In this document: one piece after another, positions 54,070 to 64,000 of the stretch | Position numbering within the stretch: position 1 is the stretch's first letter | Layout of the letters: the number at the start of each line of letters is the position of its first letter | Source of the DNA: an uncultured Bacilli bacterium | GTDB taxonomy: Bacteria > Bacillota_I > Bacilli_A > Izemoplasmatales > UBA1188 | Reading direction: 5' to 3' | DNA: 64,000 nt | Assembly: GCA_905235635.1 (NCBI GenBank) | Contig: CAJOMC010000002.1 | Span: forward strand, 76,067 to 140,066 | Program-made: the position numbers and the translations under genes | Notes under the pieces: generated by a model | The model's database searches: none | The model's input: only the letters and a program-made list of their open reading frames with translations | What the model was told of the DNA's origin: nothing

Positions 54070-55358
54070 GCATTTACCTCCTTTTTCCCCGTAATATATT
54101 CATAAATAAGAGATTTTTTATATTCTTCAAGTTTCTCTATTTTTTCTTTTTTTATTTCAATAATGCTATCAATTGTCTTGCATTTTTCATTTAGTCTTTG
54201 CACAATCTGATTTTGGACATCAATAGGTGGTAAAATAACATGTCCTTGGCTAAGAAGTTTTTTAGTCAAGCTAAACAACTTTACGCCACCAACTCTACAT
54301 CTAAAAAACTCTCTCCAGTCGTCAGACAAAAATTGGTATGAAAGATAGTATGGATTAAAATTGCCTTTATTTTTTAAAATAATACAATGATAACCCGCAA
54401 ATATTATTTCATCACTATCAATATGAATAAAATCACATGTCCCTTTTAGGTCTTCAGATGTATCAGCAAAAATATAATCATGTTTTTTAACAATACATTC
54501 GGGATTATTTTCTAAATATTTATCTTCCACAAATCTATATAACTTTTCATCAATGGATACAGATTTATTGAATTTAGCATGAATTTGCCCATAACTTATT
54601 ACTTTAACACCTGAATCTACTAAATTTTCTTTTGTAATAGGCAACCCCTTACCAAAATCAAATAAACTTTTCATTGGTAGAACATTCCAATTTGAAGGTA
54701 TTTTTACAATCCTATTTGCAGTTGAACCCAATGATCCATTTTTTTCTTTTTGAAAAACCTCATCGCCAATTAAACTCAATCTATACTCTTCAAGTTTTTC
54801 AATTTGTAGATTTTCAATGTTTATTAGAGAATTGATTTCATCGCTTTTTCTTTTCAAATAATCAACTATTTTTTCTTGCTCATTGCTCGGTGGAAATGCG
54901 ACAATTCTTTTTAAAATGTCTGCTGAAGACAATCTTAAACGAATTTCCAAAATACCATTTGCATACCTTCTAAGTTCTCTTTGAAATTGATTTAATTGAA
55001 ATATGTAGTTTAGAAAGTCAATGTTTTCATTTTCTTTTGGCTTAAAAACATAATAAACTGGGCTAACACAGCCATAATAATCGCATCGGCCTACAGAACC
55101 AATAAGGATATTCATGCTATTAGCAACTATTGTATTAGGGTAAGCCAATTTATATTCAGCAATATTTTCTTTTGCCTTATTACCTTGTTCCCCCTTTTCC
55201 TCATATGGTATAACGCCTAATTTATTAGTTAGTGACAATACTTTTTCAGTTTTTATTGGGTTATTTGACTCTTTTATCTCATCAAGATGCCATTGAATTC
55301 TTTCTAATACCCAATTATCAGGGATTTCACCAATCCATTCAATTCCACTATATTTCAT
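54066..55358 (-). CDS. hsdS: Type I restriction specificity subunit S (two TRDs)
   Basis: YSGIEWIGEIPDNWVLERI...FPPSNEQEKIVDYLKRKSDEI...IPSNWNVLPMKSLFDFGKG...LPPIDVQNQIVQRLNEK. Confidence 0.95.
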   Translation of the reverse strand: MKYSGIEWIGEIPDNWVLERIQWHLDEIKESNNPIKTEKVLSLTNKLGVIPYEEKGEQGNKAKENIAEYKLAYPNTIVANSMNILIGSVGRCDYYGCVSPVYYVFKPKENENIDFLNYIFQLNQFQRELRRYANGILEIRLRLSSADILKRIVAFPPSNEQEKIVDYLKRKSDEINSLINIENLQIEKLEEYRLSLIGDEVFQKEKNGSLGSTANRIVKIPSNWNVLPMKSLFDFGKGLPITKENLVDSGVKVISYGQIHAKFNKSVSIDEKLYRFVEDKYLENNPECIVKKHDYIFADTSEDLKGTCDFIHIDSDEIIFAGYHCIILKNKGNFNPYYLSYQFLSDDWREFFRCRVGGVKLFSLTKKLLSQGHVILPPIDVQNQIVQRLNEKCKTIDSIIEIKKEKIEKLEEYKKSLIYEYITGKKEVNA

Positions 55359-55361
55359 GGT

Positions 55362-57146
55362 CTATTCCCCCAATATCTTCTTCATTAAATCTTGCTCTTG
55401 ATTAGAAAGCTCTTTAAATTCAGCAAAAATATCATCACTTCTTCTAGGTTCAACAAACTTATAGAAGATTCTTGTAAATGGTATTTCATAACCAATCTTA
55501 TCTTTTGTTCTATCCATAAAGGCGTGTTCGTTGAAAGGTAAAACATTCTTATCAAAATATTTCTCTACATCCTCGGTTAACGGTATTGTTTCATTATCTG
55601 TCTTGCCTTTAATTGCCTGTTTCTTACCCTTCTTTAATACTTCATTGCCTTTATCATCAGTTTCAGCAGTTTCAACAGTAACTTTTGTATACCCAAAATA
55701 AGCATTATCAAAAACCTTAGATTCAACAAATAATTCATCTTCATTGAATTCTAAGTTATCGAAACTATTATATGCTTTTACAATTAGACTAATCGCTTCA
55801 TCAGAAAGATCTACTCTCTTATTACCGATATTCTTTCTTCTTTTTACATAACACTTAGAAGCATCAATCAACTGAACTTTACCTAATCTTCTATCTTCTT
55901 TGCCTTCTTTACCTGTGATTACCCAGATATATGTAGCAATACCAGTATTGTAAAATAAATCATTAGGTAATTGAATAATCGCTTCTAATCTATCATTTTC
56001 AATTATGAATTTTCTGATATTAGATGGTCCAGAACCTGCATCACCATTAAATAATGATGAACCGTTTTGAATAATAGCCATTCTACCAGTAGGTTTTAAT
56101 TTCTTTAAACCATTTTGTAAGAATAGCATTTGTCCATCACCAATTGCTGGTAATCCAGCCTCAAATCTACCTGATTCACCAAGTTTAGCTTCCTTTTCAA
56201 CTGAATCTTTTTCTTTCTTCCAGTCAATGCCAAAAGGTGGATTAGAAATAATATAGTCAAATGTATAACCTTCAAATTGGTCATTAGATAATGTATCGCC
56301 GAACTTCATATTGTCAGCATCGCCACCACGAATTAAAGTATCTGCTTTAGCAATAGCATATGTTTCGGGATTAAACTCCTGACCAAAGCAAGTCAAGTTA
56401 ATAGATTCATTAATATCTTGTAATCTTTCATCAAGACATGTAAGCATCTGAGATGTACCCATTGTCATATCATATGCAGTCTTAGACCCACCATTTTTCT
56501 TCAATTCTTCTTTATCGTTTACAACAAGTAATTCAGTCATTAAATAAATAATATCTCTTGCTGTAAAGTGAGCTCCGGCTTGTTCATCGTATGACTCTGA
56601 GAATTTTCTAATTAACTCTTCAAAGATATAGCCCATATCTTGAGCCGTTACTACATTAGGTGAAAAATCAGCTTTCTTAGCATTAAACTCATTAATAATT
56701 GTATATAAAAGATCATTCTCACTCATCTTATCTATTTCTTTAAAGAAATCAAAACGTTGAATGATATCTTTAACATTATCACTAAAAGCTTGTAGATAAG
56801 ATGTGAAGTTTTCTTTAATATTATCTGCATCAGCAATTAATCCAGCAAAATCAAACTTTGATGTATTATAAAAATCATGCTTTGCAACATTTTTTAAAAT
56901 AGCATGTCTAGTCTTATCATTTACTTCCTTATTTGAACTATTAAGCTCGTTATTCTTTTCAACAACTGCCTTCTTAGTATCTCTTAGAGCATCATCAAAT
57001 CTTTTAATAACGGTCATAGGTAAAATGACTTTACCATATTCATGTGGTTTATATTCACCATACAAATGAGTAGCAATTTCCCAAATAAGATTTGCTTTCT
57101 CTTGTATATTAATATTTGTTTGTTTTTGTAATTTATCTATAGCCAT
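55362..57146 (-). CDS. hsdM: Type I DNA methyltransferase subunit M
   Basis: FTARDIIYLMTELLV, YDMTMGTSQML, ISNPPFGIDWK (NPPF). Confidence 0.96.
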   Translation of the reverse strand: MAIDKLQKQTNINIQEKANLIWEIATHLYGEYKPHEYGKVILPMTVIKRFDDALRDTKKAVVEKNNELNSSNKEVNDKTRHAILKNVAKHDFYNTSKFDFAGLIADADNIKENFTSYLQAFSDNVKDIIQRFDFFKEIDKMSENDLLYTIINEFNAKKADFSPNVVTAQDMGYIFEELIRKFSESYDEQAGAHFTARDIIYLMTELLVVNDKEELKKNGGSKTAYDMTMGTSQMLTCLDERLQDINESINLTCFGQEFNPETYAIAKADTLIRGGDADNMKFGDTLSNDQFEGYTFDYIISNPPFGIDWKKEKDSVEKEAKLGESGRFEAGLPAIGDGQMLFLQNGLKKLKPTGRMAIIQNGSSLFNGDAGSGPSNIRKFIIENDRLEAIIQLPNDLFYNTGIATYIWVITGKEGKEDRRLGKVQLIDASKCYVKRRKNIGNKRVDLSDEAISLIVKAYNSFDNLEFNEDELFVESKVFDNAYFGYTKVTVETAETDDKGNEVLKKGKKQAIKGKTDNETIPLTEDVEKYFDKNVLPFNEHAFMDRTKDKIGYEIPFTRIFYKFVEPRRSDDIFAEFKELSNQEQDLMKKILGE

Positions 57147-57355
57147 TATTCATTTACCTCTTTCACTTCAATATTATTTTCTTCAAATAACTGTAAAAGC
57201 TTAACCTTTACAAGTTTTGTAGGAGCGTACTTATCGTTTTCCCATCTGTTAACAGACATAAAAGAAACTCCTAATAATTTAGCAAGTTCCTCTTGAGAAA
57301 GATTAAGTTTAGCCCTTAATTTTAAAATGCCGTCGGCATAGTCAATTTTAGCCAT
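57146..57355 (-). CDS. XRE HTH regulator overlapping hsdM
   Basis: LRAKLNLSQEELAKLLGVSFMSVNRWENDKYAPT. Confidence 0.85.
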   Translation of the reverse strand: MAKIDYADGILKLRAKLNLSQEELAKLLGVSFMSVNRWENDKYAPTKLVKVKLLQLFEENNIEVKEVNE

Positions 57356-57533
57356 ATTATTTACCTCTCTTAAATCGCTAACATTCTATAAAACATTATA
57401 ACACTTTTTTATAAAAATCTCTAGTATATGGCAAATATTTCCATGTTGTTTTTCATTTTTTCTCAAATTCTTATATTACATATAAAAAGAGCAACTATTA
57501 CATTGCTCCTAATAAAGTGAATTTTTGCCATTA

Positions 57534-58664
57534 TTAATTGGCTTTTTCTCTTTTTCTTTGTTGAAAATCTTTTTGCTTTCTTCTGTTTCTATCTTTTTGA
57601 CAATCATCTCTTTTACAGTATAATTGCCTATTAGATTTCATTTCCATGTATCTTCCGCAGCTTCTACAAACGCCAATATGTGTTGACCTAAAATCTTCAG
57701 TATCAATGCTTAGATCTAAATCTAATGAACCTGAATTAGTTGCTATAAATCTAGATAACGTATACCAACAAATATCAAATACTGAATTAATGTTTGCTGT
57801 AAAAACCGCTTTTGAATTTTTATAAATCAAGCACATTTTTAAATCTGGAATCATTGATGATAAAAACGTTAATATTTCATCTTTATCCTTTATAATTGCT
57901 TTTCTAAATTCATCAATTGAATTTTGTTTTGTATGCTCATGCTTATTAGCTTCTTGCATCGCTTTAACTATATCCCATGATGGATCTTCTTCATATTCAT
58001 CATAGGTAGTTGTGGTTTTATACTTTTCAAAAATATCTAAAGTATCGAAATAAATACCTTCTTCATATAAATTATAAGCAGTTGCTGGATTACCATTAAT
58101 CGCATCTATAAAAGCATAATAAACAGTAAATACAGCATATACATAGCTTAGTTCTTTCATGAAGTCTGATAACTTGAAAGTACCATCATAGCCATCATTA
58201 TAGATAGCTGGTTTTTCTTCTTTCTTTTCAACATGATATTTTTCAAATAAATCTTCAATATCATATGGATGCATATTGTTTTTGCACCAATCGATTATTG
58301 AATCAACGCATCCTTTTCTTTGAGCATCTCTGATGCTTTTTTTATTTTCAGCAGGAAGTGTGTTATCAACATTATATTTATTAATATCTCTTGCTAGATT
58401 ACATAATTCAACTAGCAATGCTTCGCCTGTTAAATCATAGTCTTCTTGTGGATTGATTACTGGTTCACTAACAGTAGGACGAATAATTGCTCCTTCGTCG
58501 GTTAAGGCATACTCATAATTAGAATAAACAACCTTTTTATATGTAATATTACCAATTCCACCAATATCTGCCATTTGGAGTTTTTCTTTATAAATCTTAG
58601 GAAATTTGACTTTCCATTTGTTGTCCATGTACTTACCATCTCTTGCCAAAAGTAACACCTCCAT
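57534..58664 (-). CDS. Hypothetical protein with C-terminal zinc finger
   Basis: C-terminal CRSCGRYMEMKSNRQLYCKRDDCQKDRNRRKQK (CGNR-like). Confidence 0.75.
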   Translation of the reverse strand: MEVLLLARDGKYMDNKWKVKFPKIYKEKLQMADIGGIGNITYKKVVYSNYEYALTDEGAIIRPTVSEPVINPQEDYDLTGEALLVELCNLARDINKYNVDNTLPAENKKSIRDAQRKGCVDSIIDWCKNNMHPYDIEDLFEKYHVEKKEEKPAIYNDGYDGTFKLSDFMKELSYVYAVFTVYYAFIDAINGNPATAYNLYEEGIYFDTLDIFEKYKTTTTYDEYEEDPSWDIVKAMQEANKHEHTKQNSIDEFRKAIIKDKDEILTFLSSMIPDLKMCLIYKNSKAVFTANINSVFDICWYTLSRFIATNSGSLDLDLSIDTEDFRSTHIGVCRSCGRYMEMKSNRQLYCKRDDCQKDRNRRKQKDFQQRKREKAN

Positions 58665-58891
58665 TTATAACCATTAAGCTAACCGTTAGAACGGATTTTG
58701 TTTGGTTATATTATATGCTAAAATGCAATCGAAAACAAGAGATTTAACGGATTTTAGTTTCATTTAATTGATAGCCGTTTAATCAGGTTTCACCCAATTG
58801 CTTGTTTAACGATTAGAAATTATTTTGATTCTAAATTGGGTAAGTCCTTAAGTCTCTTGAATTCAAATCTAAATTATGGAGGAAAACAAAA

Positions 58892-59080
58892 ATGGAAAAA
58901 CAAACTATTAGTGTTCAAGAACTAGCAAGCCAACTTGGTATCTCAGTTCCTAAAGCATATGAACTAACTAAGACTCCTGGATTCCCTTCAATAAGAATTG
59001 GGACAAGAATCATCATTCCTATTGATGAGTTCAAGAGATGGTTAAAAGAAAATAGTTCTAATAAAGAAGGTGTGAAGTAA
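58892..59080 (+). CDS. Excisionase-type HTH protein
   Basis: ISVQELASQLGISVPKAYELTKTPGFPSIRIGTRIIIPIDEFKRWL. Confidence 0.88.
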   Translation: MEKQTISVQELASQLGISVPKAYELTKTPGFPSIRIGTRIIIPIDEFKRWLKENSSNKEGVK

Positions 59081-61350
59081 TGAATATACCATTTAAAATC
59101 TATTATTCTAACTGCATTCAACAATATAATAACTGTCTTTATCCCAATGAGGTTGATGTTACTGATATCGAATCATTAAAGAAGGCTGTATCACATGATT
59201 ACGTATGCGCGAAATATAAGGATAATTATAGGTCAATCGATAACTTCATTTCTTCTAACTGTGTTGGTGTAGATTTTGATAATGATCATTCAAATAATCC
59301 AGATGACTGGGTTACATCCTCTTCTATTAAAGAAATGTTTAGTGGAGTTCCTTATTTAGTTCATTATTCTAAATCACATATGAAACCTAAAATAGGAAAA
59401 AGTAAAACCGAATACGGTCCTCGTCCTAGATTTCATGTCATCTTCTTAATTGATGAAATAACTAATGCTGATGAATATAAAGCAATAAAGGAAAGATTAT
59501 ATGACTATTGTCCTTTAATTGATCCTAACGCCAAAGATTCAGCAAGATTTCTAGCAGGCACAACTGAGCCTCTAGTTGAGTATCATGAAGGCACTATTAC
59601 ATTAAATAAATTTTTAGATGATGTAATAAGCGAAAAAGCGTTTAGTGAGCTTGGTGAAGTCATACCAGAAGGATCAAGAAATGCAACGATGCATAAGATT
59701 GCTTGTTCTCTACTAGTGAAATATGGAATTAGTGATGAATCTAAATCTAAATATAGAGATGCATCTTCTAAATGCAATCCACCACTAGAAAAGGATGAAT
59801 TGAATCTAATTTGGAAAAGTGCTGCTAAATTCTATAAGAATAAAGTTGTAACTAATCCAAGTTATACGAAGCCTGAAGAATATAATAAGCCAGCTGAAAT
59901 CAAATGGGATACACCTATTCCTTTTGAAAAGCCTACGCTTCCTACATTTCCTGTAGATGCATTACCTAAAATCATAAAAGATTATGTAGTTGCTGTAGCG
60001 GAAACTACACAAACACCAGTTGATATGGCTGCTACTGCTTCTTTAGCTATTATGTCTTTATGTATGCAAGGTAGATATCGTATTGATGGTAAAGCTGACT
60101 GGAATGAACCAGTTAATCTTTATACATTAATTATTGCTGAGCCTAGTGAAAGAAAATCAGCTATCATCAGCTTTATGACAAGGCCAGTTAACGAATATGA
60201 GCTTAATTACAACAATACAAATGCAGGAAGATTTGAAGCTTCTCGTATGCGTAAATCAGCCCTAGAAAGCAAAAAGAAGAATATTGAAACTCAATATGCT
60301 AAAGGTAAAGCATCAGAAACTGATCTAACTGAAATAGCCGAAAAGGTAGCTAACTTTAAAGAGGAAAAGCCTAAGAAATTATATGTTGATGACATTACAA
60401 CTGAAAAGCTAACATCCATTCTATCTGATTCGGGTGGTAAGACTGCAATTATATCAACTGAAGGTGGTATCTTTGATGTTCTTGCTGGGATGTATAACAA
60501 GAGTGTAAATATCGATGTGTTCTTAAAAGGATATTCAGGAGACACAATTAGAGTCGATAGAATCGGCCGACCATCAGAACTAATTCAAAAGCCTGCACTA
60601 ACCATACTTCTTTCAGTGCAGCCTTCAGTATTATCTCAACTTATAAGTAATTCAACTTTTGAAGGTAAAGGCTTAACAACGAGATTCTTATATGCACTAC
60701 CTGAATCCTTAATCGGAAAAAGAAAGTTTCATACTTCTCCTATTCCACCAGAGGTCTCAAGACTCTACGATATGAAAATCAAAGATGTATTAAATGAGGA
60801 AGAAAATCTTATTGATAATCAAATCGTTAGATTAAGTAGTGATGCAAGTTCTTTATTTGAAGCATTCCATGATGAAAACGAAAAAATCATGGGCGAAAAC
60901 ACTGAGATTAAGACTTGGAGAGGAAAACTTGTAGGTAATGTACTTCGTATATCTGCTCTACTAGCAAGATTCAATAAAGATCAATTTAATCCTTTCTTTG
61001 ATATAACACCACCCTTAGTTGTATCTAAAGATGATATGGCTAACGCTATCTTAATCGGTAGATATTACATTGAACACGCAAAAGCATCTTATTCACTTAT
61101 GGGAATTGATCCAATCAATAAACAAGCTGAATATGTGCTAGCAAATATTAAAAAGAATGGTTTTTATGAATTCAGCAAAAGGGATATTCTTCGAGCAAGT
61201 AGATCCTTTAAAACTGTTGAATCTCTAACACCAGTTCTTAATCGATTAGTCGAATATGGATACATTCAAGTTAAACAAACTAATAAGAAAACCGAATCAT
61301 ATTTATCTAATCCAATAATCTTTAATCAAAATAACAAGGAGGAAAAATAA
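59080..61350 (+). CDS. Mobile-element replication protein: primase C-terminal plus DUF3987-like ATPase
   Basis: GVDFDNDHSNNPDDW..., EGSRNATMHKIACSLL, then DUF3987-like LYTLIIAEPSERKSAIISFMTRP...STEGGIFDVLAGMY. Confidence 0.8.
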   Translation: MNIPFKIYYSNCIQQYNNCLYPNEVDVTDIESLKKAVSHDYVCAKYKDNYRSIDNFISSNCVGVDFDNDHSNNPDDWVTSSSIKEMFSGVPYLVHYSKSHMKPKIGKSKTEYGPRPRFHVIFLIDEITNADEYKAIKERLYDYCPLIDPNAKDSARFLAGTTEPLVEYHEGTITLNKFLDDVISEKAFSELGEVIPEGSRNATMHKIACSLLVKYGISDESKSKYRDASSKCNPPLEKDELNLIWKSAAKFYKNKVVTNPSYTKPEEYNKPAEIKWDTPIPFEKPTLPTFPVDALPKIIKDYVVAVAETTQTPVDMAATASLAIMSLCMQGRYRIDGKADWNEPVNLYTLIIAEPSERKSAIISFMTRPVNEYELNYNNTNAGRFEASRMRKSALESKKKNIETQYAKGKASETDLTEIAEKVANFKEEKPKKLYVDDITTEKLTSILSDSGGKTAIISTEGGIFDVLAGMYNKSVNIDVFLKGYSGDTIRVDRIGRPSELIQKPALTILLSVQPSVLSQLISNSTFEGKGLTTRFLYALPESLIGKRKFHTSPIPPEVSRLYDMKIKDVLNEEENLIDNQIVRLSSDASSLFEAFHDENEKIMGENTEIKTWRGKLVGNVLRISALLARFNKDQFNPFFDITPPLVVSKDDMANAILIGRYYIEHAKASYSLMGIDPINKQAEYVLANIKKNGFYEFSKRDILRASRSFKTVESLTPVLNRLVEYGYIQVKQTNKKTESYLSNPIIFNQNNKEEK

Positions 61351-61351
61351 A

Positions 61352-61741
61352 ATGAGTAAAAAGATTAAACCTATACAACGTTCAATTATGAATCAATTGG
61401 ACAAACATAAACTTAATACAAAGGACCATTCTACTGACCTTTGGTACATAATTAATGAAAAATATGATATTGAAATTGACGGAATCAACACTTTAAGGAC
61501 ATCTAAAAAAGCAAAGATGTGGGTGTGGATTAATAAGAAATCTGTGATTCTAGAAATTTCTAATGTCCCACATGAAGATGTGGTTAAAGCTATTCATATC
61601 ATTGAGAAATTTACAATGAGATTAACTGATGATGATTTTGAAGGAAATTCAATCGCAGCATTTGGCTTTGGTCCTACCAATATCAATTATGAAGTTGGAG
61701 GATTAAACCAACTAATTAATTTTAAAGGAGGAAAACACTAA
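61352..61741 (+). CDS. Hypothetical protein
   Basis: Intact ORF with SD GGAGGAAAA, coupled to neighbours. Confidence 0.7.
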   Translation: MSKKIKPIQRSIMNQLDKHKLNTKDHSTDLWYIINEKYDIEIDGINTLRTSKKAKMWVWINKKSVILEISNVPHEDVVKAIHIIEKFTMRLTDDDFEGNSIAAFGFGPTNINYEVGGLNQLINFKGGKH

Positions 61742-62043
61742 TGGATAAAATCGATGCTTTTTATGAACTAGAAAAATTATACGAAGACATGAAATTAAAC
61801 TATGATTTCTCAATTAAAATTAATAGTCATTTTAAAATTAATATTGATTTTTACAATGAGCTAAATAATAAAATGTCGTTTGAGATGGCACTTAGTAAAG
61901 ATGATTCACTAGAACTAATTCATGTTATGGCAGTACCAAAAAACAAAATGAATGCAATTATTGAAGGTTTAAAACGTTTAGTTAATTGTATTGAATCCAA
62001 ACTAACAACTGTCATAGATGAAGAACTAATTAATCTATCTTGA
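61741..62043 (+). CDS. Hypothetical protein
   Basis: ATG overlaps stop of previous ORF; SD GGAGG. Confidence 0.65.
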   Translation: MDKIDAFYELEKLYEDMKLNYDFSIKINSHFKINIDFYNELNNKMSFEMALSKDDSLELIHVMAVPKNKMNAIIEGLKRLVNCIESKLTTVIDEELINLS

Positions 62044-62080
62044 ATATGCCTGTGATGGATTCTTAGAAGATTTACCAATT

Positions 62081-62105
62081 CTGTCACGCTTGTCACGTGT
62101 CACAC
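62081..62105 (-). repeat. Third, inverted copy of the GTGAC-repeat core
   Basis: Minus strand GTGTGACACGTGACAAGCGTGACAG; cf. GTGACACGTGACTGGCGTGACA at 31545 and 33521. Confidence 0.7.
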
Positions 62106-62233
62106 AGGATTACTAATATAAGTACTACCTCTTCCCTCAGAGTTTATTTTCTAGGGGGTAGGGAATCTAAATCTCTACAACTAATCAAGTCGGACACCGA
62201 GCTGGGGTTTCACGCAAAAAATTGCGAATTCAA

Positions 62234-62250
62234 AGGGGGTATATCCCCCT
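62234..62250. repeat. Palindrome AGGGGG-TATAT-CCCCCT
   Basis: Exact 6-bp arms, 5-bp spacer, in an intergenic conserved-looking G-rich block. Confidence 0.7.
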
Positions 62251-62388
62251 ATCCATTAAAATACTAAATTCCAATAACAAAAGCCCCAATAAACGCCGTT
62301 AAACCACTTGTTTTAGCTGTAGCAATAAATTAACCAACAAACTAATAAATCGTGAAATAACGCAATAAAAAGGAGGAATTTTAAGGTT

Positions 62389-62772
62389 ATGACTGATAAA
62401 GAACGTATTGAAATAAGAAAATTAAGAGCTCAAGGTATTATGCCTACAAAAATATCAAAGATTACTGGTATTAAGCTTGAAACAATCAAATCTTATTTCA
62501 AAAGACATAAAAATATGATGCCTAAATCAATTAAATGTTTGAATTGTGGTAAGACACTAACTACCACTAAAGGAAAGAAAAATAAAAAGTTTTGTTGTGA
62601 TAAATGCAGGAATCAATATTGGAATTCTCATTTAGATCAAGTTAACAAACAAGCATACTACAAATTAGTATGTGAACACTGTGGAAAGGAGTTTTTAAGT
62701 TATGGAAACAAACGTCGCAAATTCTGCTCAAGGGAATGTTACAAGAAATCTCTTAGAAAAATACAAATCTAA
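62389..62772 (+). CDS. HTH plus double zinc-ribbon protein
   Basis: MTDKERIEIRKLRAQGIMPTKISKITGIKLETIKSYF...CLNCGKTL...CCDKCRNQYW...CEHCGKEF...CSRECYKKS. Confidence 0.7.
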   Translation: MTDKERIEIRKLRAQGIMPTKISKITGIKLETIKSYFKRHKNMMPKSIKCLNCGKTLTTTKGKKNKKFCCDKCRNQYWNSHLDQVNKQAYYKLVCEHCGKEFLSYGNKRRKFCSRECYKKSLRKIQI

Positions 62773-62920
62773 TAATCTTATTGTTTATAACTTAAGTGTT
62801 TCAATATTAGAAATGCTCCATGAAAATGGTGTTCTAACCGATAAAGATTATATGGAAGCATCTTCTATTATTGCAGCAAATCATGGCTTAAATAGCACCT
62901 CTATTTTCGTATCAAATTAA
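62702..62920 (+). CDS. Small recombinase-module protein
   Basis: ...NNLIVYNLSVSILEMLHENGVLTDKDYMEASSIIAANHGLNSTSIF; overlaps upstream ORF. Confidence 0.6.
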   Translation: METNVANSAQGNVTRNLLEKYKSNNLIVYNLSVSILEMLHENGVLTDKDYMEASSIIAANHGLNSTSIFVSN

Positions 62921-62976
62921 CTTGATATAAATCCTCTTTAGAGTGATATATATGTATGACCTAAAGGAGGTTTATC

Positions 62977-63180
62977 ATGAATAATTTAAAAGAAAAATTA
63001 CTTAAGTTATGTGAACAACATAAGACCAGCACTGAGGGGATTAATTACTTAATCAACTACTATATTAATTCCCTCGGTTGGACTGAGGAGGAAGCCATCA
63101 AATACACAATAAAGCTATTTGATAATGGCACTATTGATGAAATCAAAATTATAGGAGGAAATGATGGAAAGGATAATTAA
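62977..63180 (+). CDS. Small protein preceding recombinase
   Basis: ORF with SD AAAGGAGG, overlaps next recombinase start. Confidence 0.55.
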   Translation: MNNLKEKLLKLCEQHKTSTEGINYLINYYINSLGWTEEEAIKYTIKLFDNGTIDEIKIIGGNDGKDN

Positions 63181-64000
63181 CCAAGTTATATTTATTAATC
63201 ATAATGAAACTAAATTAATCAATGTTGCAGCATATGCTCGTGTATCAGTTGATAAAGAAACAATGCACCATTCATTAATGGCTCAAATTGATTATTATAA
63301 ACATTTAATTGAAGATAATCCCAAATGGAAACTTGTAGATATTTATGTTGATGAAGGTATCACAGGTACAACAGAATCAAGAGATTCATTTCAAAGAATG
63401 ATTGATGATGCCATGTCTGGCAATATAGATTTAATTATTACTAAATCAATTACCAGATTTGCTAGAAACACAGTTACTCTCCTAGAGACTGTTAGAAAAC
63501 TTAAAGAAAACAATATTGATGTTTATTTTGAAGAACAAAATATTCACACTATATCAAAAGATGGTGAACTTCTTCTTACAATCCTTGCTTCATATGCTCA
63601 AGAAGAATCTAGATCAGTTTCTGAAAATATGAAATGGAGAGTAAAAAAGAATTTTGAAGAAGGCTTATCTTGGGGTACTCATCTATATGGCTATAAATAT
63701 AAAAACAACCAATATGAGATTATTCCTGAAGAAGCTAGGGTTGTTAAAAAGATATTTGATTTATACTTAGAAGGTAATGGGGTTCAAGCAATATGTAAAA
63801 TACTTGAAGCTGAAGGAATAAAAACTAGAAACAACATCTTCTTCTCTAAATCAACAATAAGAGGAATGTTATCAAACGAATATTATACTGGCGATAAGAT
63901 ACTTCAAAAGACTTACTGCAAAGATTTTATTTCTAAAAGAACACTTATTAACAATGGTGAACTTACTAAATATTATGTTGAAGATTCACACGAAGGCATT
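63164..64000 (+). CDS. Large serine recombinase (truncated by right window edge)
   Basis: MERIINQVIFINHNETKLINVAAYARVSVDKETMHHSLMAQIDYY...DEGITGTTESRDSFQRM...TKSITRFARNTVTLLE; open to window end. Confidence 0.93.
   Translation, partial: MERIINQVIFINHNETKLINVAAYARVSVDKETMHHSLMAQIDYYKHLIEDNPKWKLVDIYVDEGITGTTESRDSFQRMIDDAMSGNIDLIITKSITRFARNTVTLLETVRKLKENNIDVYFEEQNIHTISKDGELLLTILASYAQEESRSVSENMKWRVKKNFEEGLSWGTHLYGYKYKNNQYEIIPEEARVVKKIFDLYLEGNGVQAICKILEAEGIKTRNNIFFSKSTIRGMLSNEYYTGDKILQKTYCKDFISKRTLINNGELTKYYVEDSHEGI

Overview
This 64 kb window comes from a low-GC Firmicutes/Mollicutes-like (Bacilli-type) genome. Evidence for this is the AT-rich composition, the rpsB-tsf-pyrH-frr-uppS-cdsA-dxr-rseP order and the use of TGA as a stop in ATGA overlaps. 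The left part (1-24 kb) is mostly core genome: a GH3 glucosidase cut by the window edge, a GC-richer foreign-looking lipoprotein segment, an rRNA operon (16S-23S-5S-tRNA-Asn, minus strand), a translation/isoprenoid operon, and a gpx/GH13-Nudix/exoIII operon. The middle (24-32 kb) holds a DUF4417/toxin-like/immunity-like three-gene unit, a candidate ~50-nt RNA with consensus promoter and terminator, and membrane proteins. From about 31.4 kb to the right edge the window is an accessory/mobile region bounded by serine-recombinase modules (33.6-35.3 kb and 63.2 kb onward). It carries a long minus-strand defence island: type I R-M with a membrane protein embedded in the operon; a tight three-gene operon (1109-aa unknown protein, 1713-aa SF2 helicase with multiple Zn-Cys motifs and a DUF1998-like C-terminus, NERD + SF1 helicase); a PD-(D/E)XK-like protein; an Abi_2/HEPN + nucleotidyltransferase pair; a prokaryotic-viperin-like radical SAM protein; and an HNH protein. 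The strongest candidates for undescribed biology are the three-gene helicase operon, the HEPN-NTase/viperin neighbourhood with its scrambled relict copy at 32.9-33.3 kb, the shared recombinase leader and GTGAC repeats, and the small RNA near 26.0 kb. All family calls are from motif and sequence recognition by eye; no searches were run.
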